Source of the DNA: an uncultured Eubacteriales bacterium | GTDB taxonomy: Bacteria > Bacillota > Clostridia > Oscillospirales > CAG-272 | DNA: 64,000 bases | Reading direction: 5' to 3' | Assembly (NCBI GenBank): GCA_934474225.1 | Contig: CAKSLU010000002.1 | Coordinates: 62,001 to 126,000, forward strand | Shown: one piece after another, positions 26,027-34,628 of the stretch | How the letters are laid out: every line of letters starts with the position of its first letter | Numbering within the stretch: the stretch's first letter is position 1 | Made by a program: the position numbers and the translations under genes | The notes under the pieces: generated by a model | Seen by the model: only the letters and a program-made list of their open reading frames with translations | The model's database searches: none | Told to the model about the DNA's origin: nothing

Positions 26027-26351
26027 CCGCCGCATGCGGCGAGGCTTATTTTCGGGAAGCGGCGCGTGTGATTTCAAACAAAAAAGAAGCCGTCGAAATC
26101 AAAAATTTCGGCGACTTCTTCTATTTTGTCGTTCATCCACAGGGCTCGGGAAAAAAGATGCAGAATCGTCGAAAGCCGCCCCGTCGCCGTATTTGCATAC
26201 GGCAGAGGCGGCTTTCGGCGAGAGAAAAAGGGGAAACTGACTTTGGAATCCGCCCTTGCGGATTCCGACCGAAACGCTTTGCACAAAAGCATTGCAAAGG
26301 CAATTTTCGTTTATACTTCCCCTTTTTCGGTCTGCGCTTTTTTCACAGCCC
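26027..26351. repeat. Intergenic hairpin-rich block with a third scaffold copy
   Basis: No gene. A GAAGCCGTCGAAAT...ATTTCGGCGACTTC hairpin lies at about 26087-26119. From 26149 to 26346 there is a scaffold related to those at 23945-24150: GATGCAGAATCGTCGA, a CCGTAT...ATACGG hairpin, GGCGGCTTTCGGCGAGAG, a variable hairpin region (AAAAAGGGGAA/TTCCCCTTTTT) and CGGTCTGCGCTTTTTTCAC. It abuts the 3' end of the first FKBP lipoprotein gene and probably terminates it. Confidence 0.65.
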
Positions 26352-27470
26352 TTATTCAGCCTCGGTGAAGGTTGCGGTGTTGACCGCCTCGCCGACAATC
26401 TTGTCATAGAGAACCTTCGTCTCAATGCTCTGGCGCGTGGTGGTCTTCAGATAGGTCTCTGCCGTGTAAGGCGTGGTGCCCTCCGAGAGGCTCTCGTTGA
26501 CACTCTCGACCAGGGCGTTCAGCTTTGCGGTGTATTCCTCATCGCTGACCGTGATGTTGTTTGCCTTGGCGATAGCCCAGAGGCAAAGCTCTTCCTTCAG
26601 GGTCTCGCGTGCCTGCTCGTTGCAGCTCTCCTCGGTGATACCGAAGTTTGCGGGGGTCAGGCCGTACTGTGCATAGCCCGATGCGGCAAACCAGGTGTAG
26701 TTGTAGTTGTAGAGGTCCTTGCCGAGCTTCTTGACGGCGCTCTCGGGATACTTCTTCATCTCGCAGGCGTTGACGATAGCCGTCCAGGTGTAGAGGTACT
26801 GATTCTTGCGGACGCTCTCGTCATAGGTCTTTTCCAGCTGTTCGCGGGTGTAGGCGCGATAGTCGTCTACCGTCTTGACGGTGTCCTTGTGCTCGTCGTC
26901 AATGTGGCTGTGGTCGTCGTTTGCCAGGTCGGCAACAAACGCATCCGTCAGCTCGGGCGTGACATATTCCTTCACGGCGTTCAGCGTGATCTTGAACTGT
27001 GCCGTCTTGCCTGCGAGGTCGGGGTTGTTGTCATAGGGGTCGGGGAAGGTGGCGTCGACCGTCTTGGTCTCGCCCGCGGTCATGCCGACGATGCCGTCCT
27101 CAAAGCCCTCGATCATGCCGCCGCCGCCGAGAACCAGCTCGGAATCCGTATCCGCGCCGCCCTCGAATTCAACGCCGTCAATCGAGCCGACATAGTCAAT
27201 GTTGACGGTGTCGCCCTCGGCAGCCGCGCGCTCCACGGTCTCCAGGGTCTTGTGTGCTTCCAGGACCTCGGCGATCTTCGCGTCCACGGCAGCGTCGTCC
27301 ACGGGGTCAACATGCGGCAGCTCGACCGTCAGGTTCTTGTATTCGCCCGGCGTCACATACTGCGTGAGGTCGGTCTTTGCGTAGTTGACATAGTCCTTTG
27401 TGCTTCCGCAGGAAGCGAGGGACAGAACCAGCAGAATGCCGGTCAAAGCCAGTGCAAGTGTCTTTTTCAT
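26352..27470 (-). CDS. Exported FKBP/trigger-factor-like foldase lipoprotein (1 of 3)
   Basis: This 372-residue lipoprotein (lipobox LASC, Cys near residue 21) has an FKBP-type prolyl isomerase domain, GDTVNIDYVGSIDGVEFEGG through GFEDGIVGMTAGETKTVDATF (about 85-165), preceded and followed by trigger-factor-like helical parts. Trigger factor is normally cytosolic and ribosome-bound; the ribosome-binding tail is replaced here by a lipid anchor, so it should act on secreted proteins. It lies 16 bp downstream of a paralog. AAGGAG supports the chosen start. Confidence 0.85.
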   Translation of the reverse strand: MKKTLALALTGILLVLSLASCGSTKDYVNYAKTDLTQYVTPGEYKNLTVELPHVDPVDDAAVDAKIAEVLEAHKTLETVERAAAEGDTVNIDYVGSIDGVEFEGGADTDSELVLGGGGMIEGFEDGIVGMTAGETKTVDATFPDPYDNNPDLAGKTAQFKITLNAVKEYVTPELTDAFVADLANDDHSHIDDEHKDTVKTVDDYRAYTREQLEKTYDESVRKNQYLYTWTAIVNACEMKKYPESAVKKLGKDLYNYNYTWFAASGYAQYGLTPANFGITEESCNEQARETLKEELCLWAIAKANNITVSDEEYTAKLNALVESVNESLSEGTTPYTAETYLKTTTRQSIETKVLYDKIVGEAVNTATFTEAE

Positions 27471-27486
27471 TTGTATAATCTCCTTA

Positions 27487-28671
27487 TTATTTCGCACCCG
27501 TGAAGGTTGCGTTTTCTACCAGCATATCCAGGACATCGACATAGTAAATCGAATAGGTCATGGTCTTATTCATATAATCCTCGGTGAACCCGTAAGCCTC
27601 GCACATCGAAGCAAGGTCGTCGTAACCGTAGTAGTCCAGCAGCGACTTCAGCTCCTCGGCGCGGCGCTCCTCACTGATGGTGAAGTTCTCCGCCCCGGCA
27701 ATAGCCCAGATGACCAGTTCTTCTTTGACCGACTGCTCCGCGCCCGCGCGGACGGCAGCCTCATAGGTCTCGACCGTCTCCCCGGTGGCGGCGGAGACGA
27801 AGTCCTCATAGTTCATGCCGTACTGCGCCGCATAGTAGCGGACATAGTCAATCTGCTGCGCCATGTAGTCCTCGACGACGCCCTCGGGATATTTCAGCAC
27901 CTCGGCGTTGTCCACGGCAACCGCCAGCGTGGCGGACTGCTTCTCGGCGGCAATCTCATCCTGCCGCTGTGCGGCAAGCGTCTGACGGACATACGCCTCA
28001 TACTCCGCCATCGTCGCATAGTTGAAGTTCTCGCGGACGAATGTGTCGTTATACTCGGGAATGACCGTCTCGGAGATGGACTTCAGCGTAATTTTGAACT
28101 GTGCGGTCTTGCCCGCGAGGTCCGGATTGTTCTTGTAGGGGTCGGGGAAGGTGGCATCCACAACCTTGGTCTCGCCGACGGTCATGCCGACGATGCCCTC
28201 TTCAAAGCCGTCGATCCAGCCGCCGTTTCCCAGCGTGAGGGTCGCGTCCGTCGCCGTGCCGCCCTCGAAAGTAACGCCGCTAAGCGAACCCTCATAGTCA
28301 ATGACCAGCTCGTCGCCGTTCTTGGCGGCGCGGTCGGTGATCTCCACGGTGCGGCTGTGCTGCGTGCGCACATCCTCGATGTACTTCTCAACATCCGCAT
28401 CGGTAATCTCGCTTGAGGTCGTCAGCGTGACGGTCAGCCCCTTGTATTTGCCGAGCTTGACATAGTCTGCAAGGTTGATGGTGGTGTAGTCAAACCCGTC
28501 GGGGTAGTTCAGCTCGGCGGGGGTGTACGCGGTGGTCTCCGCCGTGCTCTCCGTCGTCTCGGCGGTGTCCGTGGTGGATTCCGCCGTAGTCTCGTCTTTT
28601 TCGGTTTTGCCGCAGGAGGCTGCTGCAAGCAGCAGCAGAGCGGCAAGCGTCACTGCCAGAAATCTTTTCAT
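27487..28671 (-). CDS. Exported FKBP/trigger-factor-like foldase lipoprotein (2 of 3)
   Basis: This 394-residue paralog has a lipobox (AAASC, Cys near 20), a Thr/Glu linker (ETTAESTTDTAETTEST), an FKBP domain (GDELVIDYEGSLSGVTFEGG, then GFEEGIVGMTVGETKVVDATF) and a C-terminal trigger-factor-like helical region (YPEGVVEDYMAQQIDYVRYY). The FKBP stretch DPYKNNPDLAGKTAQFKITL nearly matches the first paralog. It should fold exported proteins at the outer membrane face of this single-membrane cell. Confidence 0.85.
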   Translation of the reverse strand: MKRFLAVTLAALLLLAAASCGKTEKDETTAESTTDTAETTESTAETTAYTPAELNYPDGFDYTTINLADYVKLGKYKGLTVTLTTSSEITDADVEKYIEDVRTQHSRTVEITDRAAKNGDELVIDYEGSLSGVTFEGGTATDATLTLGNGGWIDGFEEGIVGMTVGETKVVDATFPDPYKNNPDLAGKTAQFKITLKSISETVIPEYNDTFVRENFNYATMAEYEAYVRQTLAAQRQDEIAAEKQSATLAVAVDNAEVLKYPEGVVEDYMAQQIDYVRYYAAQYGMNYEDFVSAATGETVETYEAAVRAGAEQSVKEELVIWAIAGAENFTISEERRAEELKSLLDYYGYDDLASMCEAYGFTEDYMNKTMTYSIYYVDVLDMLVENATFTGAK

Positions 28672-28715
28672 GTCGCTTTCCTTTTTTATTTAATATACTA
28701 AACTTTTTGCCGGGG

Positions 28716-30056
28716 TTACGAACCGGTCACGACAAACTGTGCCTCCGCCGTAATCTTTGTGATGACCTCGGCATAGAGTTTGTCTTCCTTGAGCGCGGTC
28801 TTCGACTTGCCGAGCTGCGCAACCAGCGCATCCACGCTGTCCAGCCCCAGCACCGCTGCCGTCGCCGCCAGCTCCGCCTCAAACTTTTCGTCCGAGACAT
28901 CCAGCCCCATGTCCTTGGACACGGCATAGAGCAAGAGCCGCTGCGCCGTCAGATTCTTGGCGCTGTTGAAGAGAATCGTCTCGGCATCCGCCACAGACAG
29001 GCCGTAGAAAGTCGGGAAAATCTCCTCATAGGTCATGTTGTACATCGCCGCCAGCTCTTCGTAGGCGCGCACATTGCTCTCAAACGCCTCGTTCAGCGCC
29101 GACTCGGGGTACCGAATCACGCGGGAATTGGCAAGCGCCTTGGTCCACGCCGCCTCCTCCTTGGAGACTTCAAACGCCGCCTGCGCCTCGCCCTCCAGTT
29201 CTGTGCGCAGCGTCGCCCGGTAAGCATCCAGGGACTCCGCATTCCAGTACTGCACGGCAAGCGCATCGCTCGGCGCGGGGTAAATGTGGTTCAGCCGGAC
29301 CGTGAAAACGGCAGCCTTGCTTGCAAAAGCGGGGTTGTAATCGGCGGGGAAAACCAGATCCAGCTGTTTTTCCTCGCCCGGCATCATGCCGCAGACGCCG
29401 TCCTCAAACCCGTCAATCAGCGCGCCGGAACCGAGCGTCAGCATAAAGTCCGAGGCGCTGCCGCCCTCAAAGGCGATGCCCTCCATCGTGCCGACAAAGT
29501 CAACGCTGACCGTGTCGCCCTTCTCTGCCGCGCGGTCGGTCACCATCGCCTCGGCAGGCAGCTTTGCCACCGCCTCGCCGAGCCGCGCCGCCACATCGGC
29601 GTCGGTCACCGGCACAGCGCCCGCGACAAGCACCTCGATGCCGAGGTATTTGCCGAGTTCAAAATAGGGCGCAAGGTCGCTTTTTGCAAAGTCAAACGGA
29701 TCTGCGGGCGTTTCTTCCCCCGAGGTCGCCGCCGTATCTTCGGTGACGGCAGGGTCTTCGGTGACAGCAGGCGCCGTCGTGTCCGCAGGCACGGTCGTAT
29801 CCGCGGGGGCAGTCGTCTCCGCAGGCGCGGTGGTGTCTGCCGGTACGGTCGTCTCCGCCGGGTCGGTCGTCTTCGCCGCCGGCTCGCTCGCCGTGCTTTC
29901 CGCCGCATCGGAGGTCGGCTCGGAAACGCTCGTCGGCGCAGTAGCGACATCGGACGACGCCGCTGAATCGGTCGTCACGGGCGGTTTGTCGCCGCCGCAG
30001 CTGCCGAGTGCAAAAACAAGCGCTGTGACGAGCGCCGCGTAAAGAACTTTTTTCAT
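28716..30056 (-). CDS. Exported FKBP/trigger-factor-like foldase lipoprotein (3 of 3)
   Basis: This 446-residue paralog has a lipobox (LGSC, Cys near 20) and a long linker with PADTT, PAETT and PAVTEDP repeats to about residue 115. An FKBP domain follows (GDTVSVDFVGTMEGIAFEGG, then GFEDGVCGMMPGEEKQLDLVF), then a helical trigger-factor-like tail. It is the first gene of the three and the most diverged, with a much longer linker that would reach further into the cell wall. Its promoter is at 30087-30115; no terminator is visible before the next paralog. Confidence 0.85.
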   Translation of the reverse strand: MKKVLYAALVTALVFALGSCGGDKPPVTTDSAASSDVATAPTSVSEPTSDAAESTASEPAAKTTDPAETTVPADTTAPAETTAPADTTVPADTTAPAVTEDPAVTEDTAATSGEETPADPFDFAKSDLAPYFELGKYLGIEVLVAGAVPVTDADVAARLGEAVAKLPAEAMVTDRAAEKGDTVSVDFVGTMEGIAFEGGSASDFMLTLGSGALIDGFEDGVCGMMPGEEKQLDLVFPADYNPAFASKAAVFTVRLNHIYPAPSDALAVQYWNAESLDAYRATLRTELEGEAQAAFEVSKEEAAWTKALANSRVIRYPESALNEAFESNVRAYEELAAMYNMTYEEIFPTFYGLSVADAETILFNSAKNLTAQRLLLYAVSKDMGLDVSDEKFEAELAATAAVLGLDSVDALVAQLGKSKTALKEDKLYAEVITKITAEAQFVVTGS

Positions 30057-30086
30057 TCCCGTCCTCCGTAGTCGTTAGACTTCAAT

Positions 30087-30115
30087 ATAATAGCACATTC
30101 CCGCCGAAAAGTAAA
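30087..30115 (-). promoter_or_regulatory. Promoter for the foldase lipoprotein cluster
   Basis: TTTACT and TATTAT on the minus strand are 17 bp apart, about 30 bp upstream of the third paralog. CGGAGGACG precedes the ATG. Confidence 0.7.
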
Positions 30116-30136
30116 TGATTTTTTCGTGAATTTTTA

Positions 30137-31048
30137 TCAATCTTCGCACAAAAGCCCGAGGTCGCGCTCGGTAAAGGTGTATGCCGCGCCGCAGAAACGG
30201 CAGGACAGCTCCAGTTCCGCAGGCTTTCCCTCCGCCCGCTGCTCGGCAAACATGTCGAGCAAATCCTTTTTGCCCACCGAGAGCAGTGCGCGCTTCATGC
30301 GGTCGCGCGAACAGTTGCAGCGGTATTCGACCTCCAGCACATCAAAGGGGTCATATTCGATGCCGCGAAGCGCGATGTCGGCGATTTCGGTGAGCGTTTT
30401 GCCCTCGTCAAAAAGATGCGAGATGTTGGTGAGCGCCGCCGCATTTTCCTCGAGTTTGGCAATGACCGCCTCGTCGGCAAAGGGCAGCAGCTGCACGAGC
30501 ACGCCGCCCGCCGCGCGGACGGTGGCATCCTTGTCCACCAGCACCCCGAGCGCCAGCAGCGTCGGAATCTGCTCGCTCTCGGCAAAGTACGCCGCCACGT
30601 CCTCGGCAATCTCGCCGCTGCGCAGCGCCACCGTGCCGACATGCGGCTCTGCCTGCCCGCATTCGCGCACGACGGTCAGGCGACCGCCGCCGACCGCACC
30701 TCCGACATCCAGCTTGCCGTCCGCCCGCACGGGCAGATGCGCCGCCGGATTTTCGACATAGCACTTCGCGTTGCCGTAGTAGTCGCCGACGGCAATCAGC
30801 TTGCCGAGGATGCCGTCCCCCGCCACCGTGAGGCTGACGGTGTCCTGCTTCTCCCCGCACATCGAGCCGACGATAGACGCCGCCGTCAGCAGTCTGCCTG
30901 CCGCCGCCGTCGCCGTGGGCGCGGTGTTGTGAATCTTGCGCATCGCTTCCACCATCGCCGTGGAATTCAGCACATGAATGCGTGCGCTGCCATCGCGCGT
31001 CATCGCGCGCAGCATTTCGGACTTCTGTATTTTAGTCGTGTTTTCCAT
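30137..31048 (-). CDS. hslO: Hsp33 redox-regulated chaperone
   Basis: This 303-residue protein has the Hsp33 N-terminal fold (SARIHVLNSTAMVEAMRKIH, then GRLLTAASIVGSMCG) and the C-terminal redox switch with four zinc-binding cysteines, CNC (about 246-248) and CRFC (about 285-288). Oxidation releases zinc and turns on the cytosolic holdase. It starts 33 bp after the methyltransferase and probably shares its transcript. Confidence 0.95.
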   Translation of the reverse strand: MENTTKIQKSEMLRAMTRDGSARIHVLNSTAMVEAMRKIHNTAPTATAAAGRLLTAASIVGSMCGEKQDTVSLTVAGDGILGKLIAVGDYYGNAKCYVENPAAHLPVRADGKLDVGGAVGGGRLTVVRECGQAEPHVGTVALRSGEIAEDVAAYFAESEQIPTLLALGVLVDKDATVRAAGGVLVQLLPFADEAVIAKLEENAAALTNISHLFDEGKTLTEIADIALRGIEYDPFDVLEVEYRCNCSRDRMKRALLSVGKKDLLDMFAEQRAEGKPAELELSCRFCGAAYTFTERDLGLLCED

Positions 31049-31081
31049 CGTAAATCCTCGTATTTTCGGTTTTCCGCCGTG

Positions 31082-31840
31082 TCACAGCCGCTTGGCGGTG
31101 AAGTACAGGCGCTCGGTGTCCCGCGCGGGCGCGCTGCCGTCCGTGCCGCCGTGCATCGAAACGACGGCAAAGCCGCTCTTTTCGAGCATTTTGCGGATTT
31201 CGGCGGGCGTGAAGCAGGTCTCGCGCTCATAGTCGTCGCGGCGGGTGTAGCGCCCGTCCGCGTCCTCGGTGAAGACGCTGGTGAAAAATTCGCACCGGCG
31301 TGCCTTCGGGTCGTAGAGGTTCTGCCAGGCGCAGAGCACGCCCTCATCCTCGAGGACATAGGCATTCGTGCCGTAGACCGCGCGGAACTTGTACGGCGTG
31401 TTCACATCAAAGAGGAACAGCCCGCCCGGCTCAAGGTAGTTGTGCACCAGCGCGAGCATCTGCATAAAGTCGGCTTTGCCGTCCATATGGTTGACCGAGT
31501 CGAGCGTGGAGACCACCGCCTGCACCGTGCCGTACAGCTCAAAGGCGAGCATGTCCTGGCAAAGAAAAAGAATCGCGTCGCCGCGCCCCGCCTCCGCCGC
31601 CTTTTCCCGCGCGACGGAAAGCATCTCGGGCGAGCTGTCCACGCCGGTCATGTCATAGCCGCGGCGGTCGAGCGCCAGCGTCATCGTCCCCGTGCCGCAG
31701 CACAGGTCCAGCACGAGTTTCACCGGGATGTCCGCATGCGCGCGGATCTCCCCGGCGAGATAGTCTGCCCACCCCTCGTAGTCGAGGTCGCCGTTGAAAC
31801 GGTCGTACACGGCGGAAAGCGCGCTGTAATTGTCGGTCAT
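31082..31840 (-). CDS. Class I SAM-dependent methyltransferase
   Basis: This 252-residue protein has the usual Rossmann motifs: VLDLCCGTGTMTLALDRRGYDMTGVDSS (motif I/II, about 39-66), FLCQDMLAFEL, VVSTLDSVNHM, and LEPGGLFLFDVNTPYK. It resembles small-molecule methyltransferases of Firmicutes; the substrate is unknown. It has its own promoter and lies upstream of hslO. Confidence 0.85.
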   Translation of the reverse strand: MTDNYSALSAVYDRFNGDLDYEGWADYLAGEIRAHADIPVKLVLDLCCGTGTMTLALDRRGYDMTGVDSSPEMLSVAREKAAEAGRGDAILFLCQDMLAFELYGTVQAVVSTLDSVNHMDGKADFMQMLALVHNYLEPGGLFLFDVNTPYKFRAVYGTNAYVLEDEGVLCAWQNLYDPKARRCEFFTSVFTEDADGRYTRRDDYERETCFTPAEIRKMLEKSGFAVVSMHGGTDGSAPARDTERLYFTAKRL

Positions 31841-31870
31841 GCTGTCGTCTCCTCAAAATTTTCTCCTTCT

Positions 31871-31899
31871 ATTTTAATGCATTTTCCGCAGTTTGTAAA
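31871..31899 (-). promoter_or_regulatory. Promoter for the methyltransferase-hslO pair
   Basis: TTTACA and TAAAAT on the minus strand are 17 bp apart. Confidence 0.75.
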
Positions 31900-31959
31900 T
31901 GGCTTTTTGCCGAAACCGAAATTTTACTTGTATTCCGTCAAAAAATAAACAAAATACAG

Positions 31960-31988
31960 TTGAAATTCCGGGCGAATTGTGCTATATT
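31960..31988 (+). promoter_or_regulatory. Promoter for pgk-tpiA
   Basis: TTGAAA and TATATT are 17 bp apart, 55 bp upstream of pgk. Confidence 0.8.
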
Positions 31989-32043
31989 GATGATGGCGAA
32001 ACAGGAAATTCAATAGAATTTAATATAAAAGGAGTGTATTTTC

Positions 32044-33351
32044 ATGTACAACAAGAAGACCATTGAAGATGTTGAAGTCAAGGGCAAGAGAGTTCTCGTC
32101 CGCTGCGACTTCAATGTCCCGCTGAAGGACGGCAAGATTACGAGCGACAAGCGCATCGTGGCGGCTCTGCCGACCATCGAGTATCTGCTGAACCACGGCG
32201 CAAAGGTCATTCTCTGCTCCCACATGGGCAAGCCGCATGCCATCTTCACCGAGGGCTTCGGCCTTGACAAGAAGGAGAAGAAGAAGATCGAGGCGCTGCC
32301 CGAGGCTGAGCAGGCTGCCGCAAAGGCGGAGCTGCTGGAGAAGGCAAAGAAGAACGACCCCGTGAAGTTCACGCTGAAGCCGGTTGCCGACCGCCTCAAT
32401 GAGCTGCTCGGCGGCAAGGTCGCTTTCGCGGGGGACATCATCGGCGAAGATGCAAAGGCAAAGGTCGCTGCCCTCAAGGAGGGCGAGGCGGTTCTCCTCG
32501 AGAATGTCCGCTTTGACGCGCGCGAGACCAAGAACGACCCCGAATTTGCAAAGGAGCTTGCATCGCTTGCAGAAGTCTATGTCAACGACGCATTCGGCAC
32601 GGCACACCGCGCACATGCATCGACCGCAGGCGTTGCCGCATACCTCCCCGCTGTCTGCGGCTACCTGATTCAGAAGGAAATCAGCATCATGGGCAAGGCA
32701 CTCTCCAACCCCGAGCGTCCGTTTGTGGCGATCCTCGGCGGCGCGAAGGTCTCCGACAAGCTCAATGTCATCAACAACCTGCTGACCAAGGTTGACACGC
32801 TCATCATCGGCGGCGGCATGGCATACACTTTCCTTGCAGCCAAGGGCTACAGCGTCGGCACCTCCCTGCTCGACAGCGAGAAGATCGACTACTGCAAGGA
32901 TATGATGAAGAAGGCAGAAGAAAAGGGCGTCAAGCTCCTGCTGCCCGTAGACACCACGATCGCGAAGGACTTCCCCGATCCGATCGACGCACCGATCGAG
33001 ACGAAGATCGTTCCCTCAAACGAGATCCCCGCAGACTGGATGGGTCTCGACATCGGCACGAAGACGATGGAGCTCTACGCCGACGCTGCAAAGAGCGCAA
33101 AGACCGTCGTCTGGAACGGCCCGATGGGCGTGTTTGAGAACCCGATCCTCGCCAAGGGCACGATCGCCGTTGCAAAGGCACTTGCCGAGAGCGGCGCGAC
33201 GACCATCGTCGGCGGCGGCGACAGCGCGGCTGCCTGCGAGCAGCTCGGTTTCGCCGACAAGATCACGCACATTTCGACCGGCGGCGGCGCATCGCTTGAG
33301 TTCCTTGAGGGCCTCGAGCTGCCCGGCATCGCCTGCCTCGAAGACAAATAA
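32044..33351 (+). CDS. pgk: Phosphoglycerate kinase
   Basis: This 435-residue glycolytic enzyme makes ATP and 3-phosphoglycerate from 1,3-bisphosphoglycerate. Motifs present are [73 protein letters not shown] and a nucleotide loop [14 protein letters not shown]. It is about 40 residues longer than the usual ~395. The extra part is a Lys/Ala/Glu-rich insert (about 77-112: [16 protein letters not shown]...) between SHMGKP and FTLKPVA. AAAGGAG lies upstream. Confidence 0.95.
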   Translation: MYNKKTIEDVEVKGKRVLVRCDFNVPLKDGKITSDKRIVAALPTIEYLLNHGAKVILCSHMGKPHAIFTEGFGLDKKEKKKIEALPEAEQAAAKAELLEKAKKNDPVKFTLKPVADRLNELLGGKVAFAGDIIGEDAKAKVAALKEGEAVLLENVRFDARETKNDPEFAKELASLAEVYVNDAFGTAHRAHASTAGVAAYLPAVCGYLIQKEISIMGKALSNPERPFVAILGGAKVSDKLNVINNLLTKVDTLIIGGGMAYTFLAAKGYSVGTSLLDSEKIDYCKDMMKKAEEKGVKLLLPVDTTIAKDFPDPIDAPIETKIVPSNEIPADWMGLDIGTKTMELYADAAKSAKTVVWNGPMGVFENPILAKGTIAVAKALAESGATTIVGGGDSAAACEQLGFADKITHISTGGGASLEFLEGLELPGIACLEDK

Positions 33352-33363
33352 GCCGAAATTTCA

Positions 33364-33403
33364 AAAGGAGACTGTGTGCGGCGGCGCGTTCCGTGCCGCC
33401 GCA
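33364..33403 (+). promoter_or_regulatory. SD followed by a 12-bp hairpin upstream of tpiA
   Basis: AAAAGGAG ends at 33370, but the conserved tpiA ATG is at 33418, too far for normal initiation. Between them TGCGGCGGCGCG (33377-33388) pairs with CGTGCCGCCGCA (33392-33403), with one G-U pair. Folding would bring the SD to about 20 nt from the ATG. Alternatively a GTG at 33376, 5 nt from the SD, starts a 14-residue extension. Confidence 0.65.
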
Positions 33404-33417
33404 TCCTTATAAGTAAA

Positions 33418-34173
33418 ATGAGAAGATATGTTATTGCGGGCAACTGGAAGATGAACCAGACCCCGAGCGCTGCGCGCGCCTTTGTCGGTGCGCTCGCGCC
33501 CATGGTCGCAGACAAGAAGAACTGCGACATCGTCCTCTGCGTCCCGTTTGTGGACATCGCCGTTGCGGCGGAAGCTGCCAAGGGCACAAACATCAGAATC
33601 GGCGCGCAGAACGTCCACTTCAAGGAAAGCGGCGCGTACACCGGCGAGATCAGCGCAGACATGCTGCTGGAGGCCGGCGCCGAATATGTCATCATCGGTC
33701 ACAGCGAGCGCAGACAGTACTTCAGCGAGACCGACACGACCGTCAACCTCCGCACGAAGGCCGCCCTTGCCAAGGGGCTGAAGGTCATTCTCTGCGTGGG
33801 CGAGCTGCTGGAAGCGAGACAGGCGGGCATCACGGACGAGATCGTCGCGATGCAGATCAAGCTCGACCTTGCCGGCATCGAGAAGAAGGACCTTGCAAAC
33901 ATCATTATCGCGTATGAGCCGGTCTGGGCGATCGGCACGGGTCTGACCGCAACGCCGGAGCAGGCGGACGAAGTCTGCGGCCTCATCCGCGCGACCATCG
34001 CAAAGCTCTACGGCGAAGACGCCGCAGAGGCGATGATTATCCAGTACGGCGGCTCGATGAACGACAAAAACGCGGCCGAGCTGCTCGGCAAGCCCAATGT
34101 GGACGGCGGCCTCATCGGCGGCGCATCGCTGAAGACCGACGCGTTCACCGCGATCGTCACCGCGGCACAGTAA
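33418..34173 (+). CDS. tpiA: Triose-phosphate isomerase
   Basis: This 251-residue TIM barrel interconverts dihydroxyacetone phosphate and glyceraldehyde 3-phosphate. Catalytic residues are visible: Lys in AGNWKMN, His in VIIGHSERR, Glu in [11 protein letters not shown], and the phosphate loop IQYGGSMN. It lies downstream of pgk without a visible terminator, so they are probably co-transcribed. The start by homology is ATG 33418, though the only strong SD is beyond a hairpin (33364-33403). Confidence 0.93.
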   Translation: MRRYVIAGNWKMNQTPSAARAFVGALAPMVADKKNCDIVLCVPFVDIAVAAEAAKGTNIRIGAQNVHFKESGAYTGEISADMLLEAGAEYVIIGHSERRQYFSETDTTVNLRTKAALAKGLKVILCVGELLEARQAGITDEIVAMQIKLDLAGIEKKDLANIIIAYEPVWAIGTGLTATPEQADEVCGLIRATIAKLYGEDAAEAMIIQYGGSMNDKNAAELLGKPNVDGGLIGGASLKTDAFTAIVTAAQ

Positions 34174-34628
34174 GCCCGCACCTGTCGGGACAAAACGAAC
34201 CGCTTCGGCTGTAAGACGCCGTCTGTCTCCCGCCGCATCATGCGCATCCAACTTATACCTCCCTCAATGAGGGAGGGGGACCGCGTCAGCGGTGGAAGGA
34301 GTCTTGCAGAGAGCAAAACTCCCCCAGTCACCTATCGGCGGAGGATGTTTTCCCAATGGGAAAACTCCGCGAGACGCCTTGCGTCTCGTACAGCCGCCCC
34401 TCACCGAGGGGGCTGAAAGTATGTCTCCCTGCGCAGGTGTAAAAACGGCTCAAAACGAGCCGCCCGTTCGAGAAGCAAGCAAGACGAGGCGCACCGGAGC
34501 CTCCCTCCCGCAGGCGTAGTTCCCTACGGCAAGGGAGTAGGCGAGGAGCAACGATGGATTGCGCCGCTTATCGGACGGGCGCAGCCCAAAACAACCCACT
34601 TTGAATCATCAACACAGGAGAACGACCC
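34174..34628. repeat. Gene-free region with a two-arm palindromic element (copy 4)
   Basis: No gene. At 34257-34415 a diverged element has outer hairpins (CCCTCAATGAGGG and CCCCTCACCGAGGGG). It also has a shortened module in which GGATGTTTT and AAAACTCCGCGAGACGC are kept but the central hairpins are replaced by CCCAATGGG. A GTCTGTCTCCCGCCGCATCA block precedes it (about 34220), and low-complexity GC-rich sequence follows up to the next gene. Confidence 0.65.
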
